DNA of 64,000 nt from Pseudomonas sp. ERMR1:02 (GTDB taxonomy: Bacteria; Pseudomonadota; Gammaproteobacteria; Pseudomonadales; Pseudomonadaceae). The notes under the pieces were generated by a model, which was not told the DNA's origin, ran no database searches, and was given only the letters and a program-made list of their open reading frames with translations. The position numbers were made by a program, and so were the translations under genes. Position 1 is the stretch's first letter, and each line of letters starts with the position of its first letter. The stretch covers positions 62,001 to 126,000 of the forward strand of contig NZ_NKJI01000003.1 in assembly GCF_002277815.1 (NCBI RefSeq), read 5' to 3'. Of the stretch, positions 48,317 through 58,532 are shown in pieces.

Positions 48317-48407
48317 TGTGGGAGCGGGCTTGCTCGCGAAGGCGGTGTGTCAGTCAACGTTGATGTTGTTTGACACACCGCCTTCGCGAGCAAGCCCGCT
48401 CCCACAG
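48317..48407. repeat. REPIN, GTGGGAGCGGG family
   Basis: Arms TGTGGGAGCGGGCTTGCTCG and CGAGCAAGCCCGCTCCCACA flank about 45 bases, between apbC and the SDR gene. Confidence 0.88.
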
Positions 48408-48423
48408 TTGTTTTGCGGTGGCT

Positions 48424-49182
48424 TTAGATGCGCAACCCGCCATCCAATTCCAGAATCCGGCCGGTGTAGTAGTCGTTCTCGAAAATATACGCCGCCGAAT
48501 GAGCGATCTCTTGCGGCTTGCCCATGCGCTTGAGCGGAATTCCCGATGTCATCTTCTCCAGCGCCTCAGGCTTCATGCCCAGGGTCATCTCGGTTTCGAT
48601 GAAGCCCGGTGCAATGCCCGCCACGCGGATGCCGTAGCGCGCCAGTTCCTTGGCCCAGGTCACGGTCGCCGCGGCGACACCAGCCTTGGCAGCGGAGTAG
48701 TTGGTCTGACCGACGTTGCCGGCACGGGAAATCGACGAGATATTGATAATTGTCCCGCTGTTCTTCAACTCGACCATTTTCGCCGCGACTTCACGGGTAC
48801 ACAGGAATACGCCGGTCAGGTTGACGTCGATGACTGCCTGCCATTGGGCCAGGCTCATCTTGGTCATCTCGCCGTCCTTTACCTTGAGCAACAGGCCGTC
48901 GCGCAGGATGCCGGCGTTGTTGATCAGGCCATGGATCGCGCCAAAATCTTCAGCGACCCGGGCGACCATGTGGGTCACTTGCTCTTCATTGGCCACGTTG
49001 CACAGGTAGGCGCGGGCCTCGACACCCTTGGCCGTGCAAGCTGCCACGGCGTCATCGAGCTTTTCCTGATTGAGATCAACAAGGGCCAGTTTCGCGCCTT
49101 TGCCGGCGAAATACTCGGCCATGGAGCGGCCTAAACCCTGGCAACCGCCAGTGATAATGATTACTTTGTCAGCGAGTTGCAT
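48424..49182 (-). CDS. Short-chain dehydrogenase/reductase
   Basis: 252 residues. Classical SDR with cofactor loop [19 protein letters not shown] motif in INNAGILRD, the catalytic serine in [10 protein letters not shown] and catalytic YSAAKAG. Substrate unknown; it resembles FabG-like 3-oxoacyl reductases, though no fatty-acid genes adjoin. The ATG at 49182 begins at the family N-terminus [13 protein letters not shown]; the longer upstream frame is unsupported. Confidence 0.9.
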   Translation of the reverse strand: MQLADKVIIITGGCQGLGRSMAEYFAGKGAKLALVDLNQEKLDDAVAACTAKGVEARAYLCNVANEEQVTHMVARVAEDFGAIHGLINNAGILRDGLLLKVKDGEMTKMSLAQWQAVIDVNLTGVFLCTREVAAKMVELKNSGTIINISSISRAGNVGQTNYSAAKAGVAAATVTWAKELARYGIRVAGIAPGFIETEMTLGMKPEALEKMTSGIPLKRMGKPQEIAHSAAYIFENDYYTGRILELDGGLRI

Positions 49183-49345
49183 TGGTATGCCCCGGTAGCA
49201 GATCTGAGTGGTTTCCTTGAAGAGGGCCTCTCGATTTGCGCCTGACGTGGCCTGGCTGCACATGAGAACTGCCCTAATGGCGTGCTGGGACTTTCACCAG
49301 TCGCCTGTCCGTTTTTCTGACTGATTCTATATGAGGAGTCATAAA

Positions 49346-50077
49346 TTGAGCGTTGAAGTTGCCAAGCATGCCCGAGAATTGTTGCTCAAGGAATACCGCG
49401 GAGTTCTGTCGACGCTCTCCAAGGCAATGCCCGGTTTTCCGTTCGGTTCCGTGGTTCCTTACTGCCTGGACGAGCAGGGCCGGCCGCTGATCCTCATCAG
49501 CCGCATTGCCCAGCACACCCACAACCTGCAAAAGGATCCGAAATGCTCGCTGCTGGTGGGCGAGCGTGAAGCCGAGGACGTGCAGGCCGTCGGGCGCCTG
49601 ACTTACCTGGCCGAAGCTCAGCGGATCGAGGACGAGACCGCCATCGAAGCGGCTGCCGAACGCTACTACCGTTACTTCCCCGGTTCGCAGAATTATCACA
49701 AGGCCCATGATTTCGATTTCTGGGTATTGCAACCGGTGCGTCATCGTTACATCGGCGGTTTTGGCGCCATCCACTGGGTCAACGACCTGATCCTGGCCAA
49801 CCCCTTTGCCGGCAAAGCCGAACTGAGCATGGTCGAACATATGAACGCCGACCACGCCAAGGCCATTGCCCATTACGTCGACCTGGCGGGGTTGCCGAAA
49901 ACCGCACCGGCGCAAATGGTAGGAATCGATACCGAAGGCATGCACTTGCGCATAGGTCAGGGCGTCTATTGGTTGCCGTTCCAAGCCCCATGTAATACGC
50001 CGACACAAGTTCGCGAGGCCTTGGTTTTCCTGGCCCACGCCGAGCAATGGCCGAAAAATGAAGTGGCCGACGCTTGA
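49346..50077 (+). CDS. HugZ-family pyridoxamine-phosphate-oxidase-like protein
   Basis: 243 residues from a TTG start with AGGAG 7 bases upstream. The N-terminal split-barrel flavin-like domain (ARELLLKEYRGVLSTLSKAM, PGFPFGSVVPYCLDE) is joined to a C-terminal DUF2470 domain (MVEHMNADHAKAIAHYVDL). Members of this family bind heme or flavin and some degrade heme (HugZ). Activity here is unproven. fxsA follows by 66 bases. Confidence 0.8.
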   Translation: MSVEVAKHARELLLKEYRGVLSTLSKAMPGFPFGSVVPYCLDEQGRPLILISRIAQHTHNLQKDPKCSLLVGEREAEDVQAVGRLTYLAEAQRIEDETAIEAAAERYYRYFPGSQNYHKAHDFDFWVLQPVRHRYIGGFGAIHWVNDLILANPFAGKAELSMVEHMNADHAKAIAHYVDLAGLPKTAPAQMVGIDTEGMHLRIGQGVYWLPFQAPCNTPTQVREALVFLAHAEQWPKNEVADA

Positions 50078-50143
50078 ATTCACGCAACGGCGACGTCATC
50101 TAGGGAAGACTGGCAAGGCATTCTTGCGTTGAGGAACCATTTG

Positions 50144-50617
50144 ATGCGCCCTTTTTTGCTGCTCTTTGTACTGTTTCCGGTGTTGGAGCTGTTCGTATTC
50201 GTCAAGGTGGCAGGGGCTATCGGGTTTTTTCCGGCCCTGCTGCTGGTCATTCTCGGCTCGATGCTCGGCGTGTTCGTGCTGCGAATCGCCGGTTTGGCAA
50301 CGGCATTGCGTGCCCGTGAAAGCCTGAACCGCGGCGAGCTACCCGCCCAGACCATGCTCGAAGGCCTGATGCTGGCCCTGGCTGGCGGTTTGCTGATCTT
50401 GCCGGGTTTCGTCACCGACGTGCTTGGCCTGATCATGCTGTTGCCAATCTCTCGTCGTCTGCTGGCCAATAAAATGCGCCAGCGCGCCGAGGAACAAGCG
50501 ATCCGCCAGCGTGCATTCGCCGATGACCTGCAGGCCCGCGGACCCGCGCCACGCGAGCCACTGGGCCGCGAGCCCAACGTGATCGAAGGCGAGTTCGAAC
50601 ACCGCGATAGCAAGTAA
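50144..50617 (+). CDS. FxsA-family inner-membrane protein
   Basis: 157 residues. N-terminal hydrophobic helices (RPFLLLFVLFPVLELFVFV, FFPALLLVILGSMLGVF) and a third near LLILPGFVTDVLGLIMLLP, then a charged tail. FxsA was first seen as a suppressor of phage F exclusion in E. coli; its role is unclear. GAGGAACC precedes the ATG; a start 15 bases earlier is less likely. Directly upstream of groESL, as in other proteobacteria. Confidence 0.87.
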   Translation: MRPFLLLFVLFPVLELFVFVKVAGAIGFFPALLLVILGSMLGVFVLRIAGLATALRARESLNRGELPAQTMLEGLMLALAGGLLILPGFVTDVLGLIMLLPISRRLLANKMRQRAEEQAIRQRAFADDLQARGPAPREPLGREPNVIEGEFEHRDSK

Positions 50618-50630
50618 CAGCCAATATCGG

Positions 50631-50658
50631 CACGGCACCTTCGGGTGCCGTGTTCGTT
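50631..50658 (+). terminator. Terminator after fxsA
   Basis: ACGGCACC and GGTGCCGT pair around a TTCG loop, followed by a T-rich stretch (GTTCGTTT). Confidence 0.65.
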
Positions 50659-50695
50659 TGCGGGGCATCGACATGAAAAATTTTCGATCCCGGCC

Positions 50696-50723
50696 CTTGT
50701 AATAAGCTTATGCGCCCTTATGT
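50696..50723 (+). promoter_or_regulatory. Heat-shock-type promoter for groES-groEL
   Basis: CTTGTAA at 50696 and CCCTTATGT at 50715 are separated by 12 bases, close to the sigma32 pattern CTTGAAA - CCCCATNT. It lies about 150 bases before groES. Confidence 0.5.
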
Positions 50724-50866
50724 AACGGTCACCGCAAGGTTTCTGGTGATCACGCCAGACAGACTTCCGCGGTTCGCTTGTCGAGCCGCACCCGGCATCG
50801 CCGGACTTTGTTAAACCCGCCGGGACTACACCGGCCGATGAAAACCACAATTAGGAGAGATCGACA

Positions 50867-51160
50867 ATGAAGCTTCGTCCTCTGCATGACCGCGTCGTCA
50901 TCCGTCGCAGCGAAGAAGAAAAGAAAACCGCTGGCGGTATCGTCCTGCCAGGTTCGGCTGCCGAAAAAGCCAACAGCGGCGAAATCCTCGCTGTAGGCAC
51001 CGGCCGCGTACTGGAAAACGGTGAAGTGCGTGCACTGGCCGTCAAAGTGGGCGACAAGGTTGTGTTCGGTCCTTACTCCGGCAGCAACACTGTGAAAGTC
51101 GACGGCGAAGACCTGCTGGTAATGGCTGAGAACGAGATTCTCGCTGTTATCGAAGGCTGA
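50867..51160 (+). CDS. groES: Co-chaperonin GroES
   Basis: 97 residues starting [20 protein letters not shown], with the mobile loop [20 protein letters not shown] and the C-terminal [13 protein letters not shown]. Caps the GroEL ring during protein folding. AGGAG precedes the ATG. 49 bases before groEL, so one operon. Confidence 0.98.
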   Translation: MKLRPLHDRVVIRRSEEEKKTAGGIVLPGSAAEKANSGEILAVGTGRVLENGEVRALAVKVGDKVVFGPYSGSNTVKVDGEDLLVMAENEILAVIEG

Positions 51161-51197
51161 TTCCCCGCTCATTTTCCCGCTACTACAAAGTATTTAA

Positions 51198-52853
<1,656 letters not shown>

Positions 52854-52875
52854 GCCAGCCTTACCCCTGTACTAA

Positions 52876-52908
52876 AAACCCCGCCTGCGAAAGCAGGCGG
52901 GGTTTTTT
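52876..52908 (+). terminator. Terminator after groEL
   Basis: AAAAACCCCGCCTGC and GCAGGCGGGGTTTTTT form a stem with a short GAAA loop. Confidence 0.92.
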
Positions 52909-52939
52909 ATTGCCCGTATTTGAGGGCCACCTAGATTAA

Positions 52940-53028
52940 GTGTGGGAGCGGGCTTGCTCGCGAAAGCGCAATTTCAGTCAACATATTTGTTGAAGGCTAA
53001 ACCGCCATCGCGAGCAGGCTCGCATACA
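52940..53028. repeat. Degraded REPIN, GTGGGAGCGGG family
   Basis: Left arm TGTGGGAGCGGGCTTGCTCG is intact; the right arm reads CGCGAGCAGGCTCGCATACA, lacking the clean CCCACA end. Confidence 0.75.
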
Positions 53029-53042
53029 TTTTGATCTGTGTT

Positions 53043-53786
53043 TCAGACGCTAACCGATTGTGCTTTGGCCGCGTCTTCGGATCTGGACGTTGGGCGATAC
53101 AGAATCCAATAGTACGACCCCAGACAGATCAGCCAGCAGAACACCGCCGTCCACACGTTGTGCGAAAAAAAGTGTGCCCCCTGCATCATCCGGCCGATGG
53201 AAAACACCGTACCCAGGGCGAAGGCAAAGGCGAACGCCACGCGGGCCAGTCGTGGACGACGGTCGCGCAACACGAAAAACAGCGCAAACAGGGTGAAACC
53301 GGTTGCGGCATGACCGCCCGGCCAGCAGCGACCAGGTTTGTCGGTGTGTGGGCGAGGGCTCAGCAATTCACTGTAGGTTTCGTGACCGCCGAACTGCTCA
53401 AGGCTCCACGGGCACTGCACCGCCGTCACTGCTTTCATTGGCGTGACAAAGGAGGTTGCCAGGCCCAGAGATAACACCAGGCAGCCCAGTTCCCGCTTGA
53501 GCGGTTTGAGCCTGTCAATGAAGAACGAACCGATGAAGCCGAGAATGGACAGCACCGAGAAGCCGATGACCACTTGCTTGGCGCGGGTATGCAGGATGGT
53601 TTCAAGGAAGTAACTGTGCCTCCCGATAAAGTCCCCGACAGTCGGGTCGTAGAACAGTCTGGCGAGGTCCATGTCCAGTGAGGTCAGTTCGAGCAGTACT
53701 AAAATGATCGCCGCAATGACGGGAACGCCCAGGTACACCCATAAGTTGAGTGGGCGAGAGGCAGGGCGGACAACGGTTGATGACAT
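53043..53786 (-). CDS. PAP2-family membrane phosphatase
   Basis: 247 residues with about five membrane helices. PAP2-like motifs are modified: CPWSLEQFGG, WPGGHAATGF and GRMMQGAHFFSHNVWTA take the places of the canonical K-RP, PSGH and SR-H-D. Such proteins dephosphorylate lipids such as lipid A or undecaprenyl phosphate; the substrate is unknown here. Start ATG has AGGATCC upstream. Near the LTA-synthase-like gene and ColRS, so it probably belongs to envelope remodelling. Confidence 0.82.
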   Translation of the reverse strand: MSSTVVRPASRPLNLWVYLGVPVIAAIILVLLELTSLDMDLARLFYDPTVGDFIGRHSYFLETILHTRAKQVVIGFSVLSILGFIGSFFIDRLKPLKRELGCLVLSLGLATSFVTPMKAVTAVQCPWSLEQFGGHETYSELLSPRPHTDKPGRCWPGGHAATGFTLFALFFVLRDRRPRLARVAFAFAFALGTVFSIGRMMQGAHFFSHNVWTAVFCWLICLGSYYWILYRPTSRSEDAAKAQSVSV

Positions 53787-53807
53787 GGTGGATCCTGGAC
53801 AATGGAA

Positions 53808-53836
53808 AAAGCCCCGGGGCATCAGCCCGGGGCGAT
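53808..53836 (-). terminator. Terminator between the sulfatase and PAP2 genes
   Basis: On the minus strand GCCCCGGGC and GCCCGGGGC pair across a short loop and are followed by TTTTT. The PAP2 gene may thus need read-through or its own promoter. Confidence 0.75.
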
Positions 53837-53840
53837 TCGG

Positions 53841-55790
53841 TTATCGATCGCTGACTTGCTTGGCGCCCTCCTTGGGCACCCTCCAGCCAAGCAGCTGTTG
53901 CTTGAAGCCATAACTGGCGGTTTGGTAATACGTAATAGCGCGGGTGATCAAGGGGTCACTGGCGCTGGAGCGGGACTCGCGACTGTCAGTCAAGGCGTCA
54001 TCATGACGACGCAATCCCTGGCGCGGACTCAGGATCGCAAGGTCTTTGCCGTCGAACAATCCAAGATGTTGATAATTACCAACCACCACTCGCGGGGGCA
54101 ACGGATTGTCCTGCAACAGGTTACGCCCAAAGAACGTCGACTCGTAATCCAGATTCAGCAGGCCCAACAAGGTTGGCGCGAGGTCGATCTGGCTGGCCAG
54201 TTGTGCAGTCTCGCGGGCTTCTATCAACTTCGGTGCATAGATGAACAGTGGAATCTGGTAGTTACTGATTGGTAGGTCTTCTTTACCGGCACTGCCTGCG
54301 GTGTGGTCAGCGACAAAGATGAAAATAGTATTGTCGAACCAGGGTTTTTGACGTGCCTGGTCGAGGAACTGGCCAATCGCATAGTCGGTATATTTCACTG
54401 CGCCGTCGCGCCCGTTACCGGATTTGATATCGATCCGATTGTCCGGATAGGTATAGGGGCGATGGTTGGACGTTGTCATCAACTGCAATAGAAATGGTTG
54501 TTGCTTTGCATGGTCGGCGTCGGCCAGCTTGAGAGTCTGTTTGTAGAGATCCTCATCAGCCATGCCCCAGGCATTTTTGAAATGAATCTCTGACTCATCG
54601 ATACTGCTTTGGTCGACAACGCGATAGCCATTGCCACTGAAGAAAGCATTCATGTTGTCAAAGTAACCGCGTCCGCCATAGACAAACACACTGTCGTAAC
54701 CCACGGCAACGAGCTGCTGGCCGAGGCTGGCGAAGCCGCTTTCGCGACCCACACGTTTGACGATCGAGCGCCCGGGCGTTGGCGGAATGGCCAGGGTGAT
54801 GGCTTCCAGGCCGCGATCGGTGCGGGTGCCGGTGGCGTAGAAGTTGTTGAAATACAAGCTCTGCTTGCGCAGCGCGTCCAGATTTGGCGTCAAGTTGCGT
54901 TCATCACCATTGCTGCCCATGTACTTGGCGCTGAAGCTTTCAATAGTGACCAGCACGATATTGGGCTTGCGTGGCGTACCCGGATTATCGATTTGTCGAC
55001 GAATGTCCTGTGGATCTTCACCAATGAAACGGGCATTGGGTTCATTCAACTCGGCGCGAATCTGTTGCGCAACGACCGCCGATGGCCGCGTGCTGTAGAA
55101 CTGTGGGTAGTCCAGTTCATTGTTACGGAAAGCGGCAAAGAACTGATACGGGCCGTTGCTTGCCAGTTCGTTCTGATAAGCGTTGCCGCCCTGGGCGCGC
55201 GGGGCGTCCTGGCTGAGCAGTTGCAGGCTAAGGCCGGCGACAAGTAAAAGGCCCAGCGCATTCAGCAAGCGCCCGCGCAGGGGCGGCAATGGTGCTGCGA
55301 GCGAGGCATTGAAAGGTTTGCGCAACGCGAAACTCAGGGCCACGGCCAGCACAGCGAGGATGCTCAGCAGCTTGCCGATCGGATACGACTCAAGCAGGTT
55401 GTTCAGCACTTCGTCTGAATACACCAAGTAGTCAACCGCAATGAAGTTGAAGCGCACACCGAACTCATCCCAGAACAGCCACTCGGCCACCGAGGTGAAC
55501 AGCATTGCGAACAGGCTGACGGTCAGCAGTCCCTGAAGAAACCAGTGATGACCACGACGGCGCCACAACGCTGGCGGGCACAGCAGCAGGTAGAGCCCCA
55601 TGGGCAGCGCCGCGTAGGCAATGAAGCCGAGATCGTAGAGCAGACCAATGCCGAAAACCGAGAGGAACCCACTACCGGCCTCATCGAGATGGGTCAGGAG
55701 CAGAACCGCTCGGGTCAAAAGAAAAATAATCAGCCAGGAGCCGGTTACCAACAGTAGAAAGCGCATTGGCGCCGTCTTCAAGAAGTCCAT
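53841..55790 (-). CDS. LTA-synthase-family sulfatase/phosphoethanolamine-transferase-like protein
   Basis: 649 residues. Five N-terminal membrane helices (to about residue 200) precede a periplasmic alkaline-phosphatase/sulfatase-fold domain. The metal site shows as NIVLVTIESFSAKYMG, the active threonine region as ATGTRTDRGLEAI, then FVADHTAGSAGKED. LTA-synthase relatives in Gram-negatives move glycerol- or ethanolamine-phosphate groups onto glycans. I use the ATG with AAGGA 9 bases upstream; 9 bases earlier another ATG lies too close to it. Divergent from colR, with a ColR-like site in between. Confidence 0.85.
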   Translation of the reverse strand: MDFLKTAPMRFLLLVTGSWLIIFLLTRAVLLLTHLDEAGSGFLSVFGIGLLYDLGFIAYAALPMGLYLLLCPPALWRRRGHHWFLQGLLTVSLFAMLFTSVAEWLFWDEFGVRFNFIAVDYLVYSDEVLNNLLESYPIGKLLSILAVLAVALSFALRKPFNASLAAPLPPLRGRLLNALGLLLVAGLSLQLLSQDAPRAQGGNAYQNELASNGPYQFFAAFRNNELDYPQFYSTRPSAVVAQQIRAELNEPNARFIGEDPQDIRRQIDNPGTPRKPNIVLVTIESFSAKYMGSNGDERNLTPNLDALRKQSLYFNNFYATGTRTDRGLEAITLAIPPTPGRSIVKRVGRESGFASLGQQLVAVGYDSVFVYGGRGYFDNMNAFFSGNGYRVVDQSSIDESEIHFKNAWGMADEDLYKQTLKLADADHAKQQPFLLQLMTTSNHRPYTYPDNRIDIKSGNGRDGAVKYTDYAIGQFLDQARQKPWFDNTIFIFVADHTAGSAGKEDLPISNYQIPLFIYAPKLIEARETAQLASQIDLAPTLLGLLNLDYESTFFGRNLLQDNPLPPRVVVGNYQHLGLFDGKDLAILSPRQGLRRHDDALTDSRESRSSASDPLITRAITYYQTASYGFKQQLLGWRVPKEGAKQVSDR

Positions 55791-55859
55791 TATTTGCATT
55801 CCTTATATCAATGCTATGACAGTATCAACTAATCACTATAATTATGGTGTAAATCGATA

Positions 55860-55875
55860 GTGAAAAACTTGTCAT
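55860..55875 (-). promoter_or_regulatory. Possible ColR-binding site before the sulfatase gene
   Basis: On the minus strand ATGACAAGTTTTTCAC matches most of the reported ColR pattern (YYNASNNYTTTTTSAC) with two deviations. It is about 70 bases before the sulfatase start, in the divergent spacer with colR. Confidence 0.4.
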
Positions 55876-55993
55876 TCTAGTCCTTCGGTTGAGCGAGTCG
55901 ATTCCTGAATTTCCCTTCCCCTAGCCGTGAGCCACACTTGGCCTTAAGCTGCGCGGGCCAAGACGGCCGCTACTGTGTACGGAGAAGATGCCC

Positions 55994-56677
55994 ATGCGAA
56001 TTTTATTGGTTGAAGACAACCGCGATATCCTGGCCAATCTGGCCGATTATCTGGGGCTCAAAGGCTACACCGTGGATTGCGCGCAGGACGGTTTGTCGGG
56101 CCTGCACCTGGCGGCCACTGAACATTACGATTTGATCGTGCTCGATATCATGCTGCCAGGCATCGACGGCTACACCCTTTGCAAGCGTCTGCGCGAAGAT
56201 GCCCGCCGTGACACGCCGGTGATCATGCTCACTGCTCGAGATCAACTCGACGACCGGCTTCAGGGCTTCAAGTCTGGTGCCGACGATTACCTGATCAAAC
56301 CTTTCGCCCTGTCTGAACTGGCGGCGCGGATCGAAGCGGTCATGCGCCGTACCCAGGGTGGCGGTCGCCGCACCTTGCAAGTCGGTGACCTGAGCTATGA
56401 CCTCGACACGCTGGAAGTCACCCGCGAAGGCCGAATGCTGAAACTCAACCCGGTGGGCCTGAAGTTGCTGGCAGTATTGATGCAGAAAAGCCCTCATGTA
56501 TTGCGCCGTGAAATTCTCGAAGAGGCCCTTTGGGGCGATGACTGCCCGGACAGCGACAGCTTGCGCAGCCATGTCCACCAATTGCGGCAGGTGATCGACA
56601 AGCCATTCGCCAAACCGTTGCTGCACACCGTGCACGGCGTGGGTTATCGCCTGGCCGAGGGGCGTAATGGAGTTTAA
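55994..56677 (+). CDS. colR: Response regulator ColR (OmpR family)
   Basis: 227 residues. The receiver domain has the acidic pair at the N-terminus (MRILLVEDNRD), phosphorylated Asp51 (LIVLDIMLPG) and Lys in YLIKPF. An OmpR-type winged helix follows (LSYDLDTLEVTREGRMLKLN, LRSHVHQLRQVIDKPF). I chose the second ATG (residue MRILL) because GGAGAAG lies at proper distance only from it. Pairs with ColS, overlapping it by 11 bases. In Pseudomonas ColRS acts in membrane integrity, metals and polymyxin tolerance. Confidence 0.9.
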   Translation: MRILLVEDNRDILANLADYLGLKGYTVDCAQDGLSGLHLAATEHYDLIVLDIMLPGIDGYTLCKRLREDARRDTPVIMLTARDQLDDRLQGFKSGADDYLIKPFALSELAARIEAVMRRTQGGGRRTLQVGDLSYDLDTLEVTREGRMLKLNPVGLKLLAVLMQKSPHVLRREILEEALWGDDCPDSDSLRSHVHQLRQVIDKPFAKPLLHTVHGVGYRLAEGRNGV

Positions 56678-57950
56678 ACAGAGCCTTGCTCAACGGATTA
56701 TCATTGCCTTTGCGCTGATGAGCGCACTGGTGGCGGGCGCCTTTGCCATGGGCATTGTGGCGACCGTGCACCTGGTGGAAGAAAAACTGATCTCGGCAGG
56801 CCTGGGTGGCGATTTGCAGCGTCTGTTGCTGATGGATAACCTTTCGGACTGGAACCATCGCCCCGAACCGGACCAGTTGTTTTATTTCAGCGGCGGGCCG
56901 GGGGATTTTGCGTTGCCCAAGGATTTGCGGCACCTGGATCCGGGTTTTCACGAGGTGTTCCGCGAGCAGCTGTCCTACCACGCGATGGTCGAAATCGTCG
57001 ACGGTCGGCGCTATGTACTGCTGCAGGATCAGAGCGACTTCGAAGAACGTGAGCGAGTGCTGTTTGCCGTGGTGCTGGTGGGCTTCGTGCTCAGCCTGGC
57101 GCTGGCGGTTTTCCTCGGCTGGGTCCTGGCGCGCAAGGTAATGGCGCCGGTTGTACGACTGGCCCGTCAGGTGCGTCATCGCGACCAGTTGCTGGGTTTG
57201 GCGCCCCCGCTGGCACCGGATTATGCCGCTGATGAGGTGGGTGAGCTGGCGGTGGCCTTCGACGCGACACTCGGACGCCTGCGCCAGGCACTGAGCCGGG
57301 AGCGGTTGTTCACCAGTGACGTCAGCCACGAATTGCGCACGCCGTTGATGGTGCTCGCCAGTTCCTGCGAGCTGCTGCTGGAAAACCCGGTGCTCGATCA
57401 GCGAGGCCGCGCTCAGGTCGAGCGAATCGCCCGCGCCAGTGAAGAAATGCGTGAACTGGTGCAAACCTTCCTGATGCTGGCCCGTGCCCAGCGCGAAGAC
57501 GCGAGCATGTCGCCGCAGCAGTCTGTGGGCCAGGTGGCCGACGGATTGCTCACTCTGTGGCGTGAGCCGATTGAGGAGAAAGGGCTGAAGTTGATCTTCG
57601 AGCCGGGTCACTCGCAGAACACCGGTTACAACGCGACCCTCCTGCACGCGGTTATGGGCAACCTGCTGCGTAACGCGCTGCATTACACCGAATACGGGTT
57701 CATTCGCCTGACGCTGACAGACAGCGGTTTCACGGTTGAGGACAGTGGCGTGGGCATTCCCGAGGAAAAACGCGAAGCGATGTTCGAGCCTTTCGTGCGG
57801 GGCAGCGAGAAACGCGGCGAGGGCCTTGGGCTTGGGTTATCGTTAGTCCAACGAATATGCGAAAACCAGGGCTGGAGCGTCACTCTGACGACCATGGAAC
57901 CCAATGGTTGTCGTTTTCAGGTGCAATTGAATACCTCGGACGTGAATTGA
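56667..57950 (+). CDS. colS: Sensor histidine kinase ColS
   Basis: 427 residues. Membrane helix at about 9-31, a periplasmic sensor region, second helix near 138-160 (VLVGFVLSLALAVFLGWVLAR), HAMP, and a kinase core with the H-box SDVSHELRTPLMVLASS and ATP-binding EDSGVGIPEEKRE and GLGLGLSLV. The periplasmic part (about 32-135) is rich in acidic residues, in keeping with metal sensing reported for ColS. Translation is coupled to colR. Confidence 0.9.
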   Translation: MEFKQSLAQRIIIAFALMSALVAGAFAMGIVATVHLVEEKLISAGLGGDLQRLLLMDNLSDWNHRPEPDQLFYFSGGPGDFALPKDLRHLDPGFHEVFREQLSYHAMVEIVDGRRYVLLQDQSDFEERERVLFAVVLVGFVLSLALAVFLGWVLARKVMAPVVRLARQVRHRDQLLGLAPPLAPDYAADEVGELAVAFDATLGRLRQALSRERLFTSDVSHELRTPLMVLASSCELLLENPVLDQRGRAQVERIARASEEMRELVQTFLMLARAQREDASMSPQQSVGQVADGLLTLWREPIEEKGLKLIFEPGHSQNTGYNATLLHAVMGNLLRNALHYTEYGFIRLTLTDSGFTVEDSGVGIPEEKREAMFEPFVRGSEKRGEGLGLGLSLVQRICENQGWSVTLTTMEPNGCRFQVQLNTSDVN

Positions 57951-58117
57951 TCTGTCTGTAAAGGGCAATCCTGGTCACCCAAGTCTCTCTGTAAAGCCTC
58001 GGCGGCCCACGACATGAAGCAGTTGCGTCGCCACTCGTCGTTCAGCCCGACGGACTGGGAAAAACTCGTCTACTTTTATAGGACGGCGTTTGGCAGCGCT
58101 ATCAAAGGTTTATAGCA

Positions 58118-58342
58118 ATGAAACTCGAAGTTGCGCGAGGTTTGTTTCTGGTAGGAGCCTTGGCGGTTGCTTCACTTGCGGTGGCTGCCTGGGAGCAGCC
58201 ACGCATGCAAGTTCTAAGTTCAGTGAATGGCGATCATTGTCCGTTACCACGGGTTGCCAAGACATCCGTGGCCACTCAGCCCGATGGTGATTTATTGCTG
58301 TTCGTGTTCGGACTTTCTCAAGGACTGAGGCCGCAAAGTTGA
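58118..58342 (+). CDS. Small secreted protein of unknown function
   Basis: 74 residues starting MKLEVARGLFLVGALAVASL, a signal-peptide-like N-terminus, followed by a short mature part with one cysteine (NGDHCPLPRV). The gene lies alone between colS and the RND genes and is followed by a hairpin terminator, which supports expression. I do not recognise the family. Ribosome site is weak. Confidence 0.6.
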   Translation: MKLEVARGLFLVGALAVASLAVAAWEQPRMQVLSSVNGDHCPLPRVAKTSVATQPDGDLLLFVFGLSQGLRPQS

Positions 58343-58361
58343 AAAAATTGAAGCCCAAATA

Positions 58362-58392
58362 AAAGGCCTCGCTGATGCGAGGCCTTTTTTAT
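58362..58392 (+). terminator. Terminator after the small secreted-protein gene
   Basis: AAAAGGCCTCGC and GCGAGGCCTTTTTT pair around a TGAT loop; the T-run is on the plus strand. Confidence 0.85.
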
Positions 58393-58422
58393 GCGCGATT
58401 TTAAATATGTCGTAGATCAAAT

Positions 58423-58527
58423 GTGGGGGCGGGGGTGCGACGGTTCGACTTGCTCGCGAAAGAGGTGTACTAGTCAACACCAATGCTGAATGACACACCG
58501 CTTTCGCGAGCAAGCCCGCTCCCACAG
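58423..58527. repeat. REPIN, GTGGGAGCGGG family, with disrupted left arm
   Basis: Right arm CGCGAGCAAGCCCGCTCCCA is intact. The left arm reads TGTGGGGGCGGG, then about 15 extra bases (GGTGCGACGGTTCGA), then CTTGCTCGCGAA. Confidence 0.8.
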
Positions 58528-58532
58528 GTACA

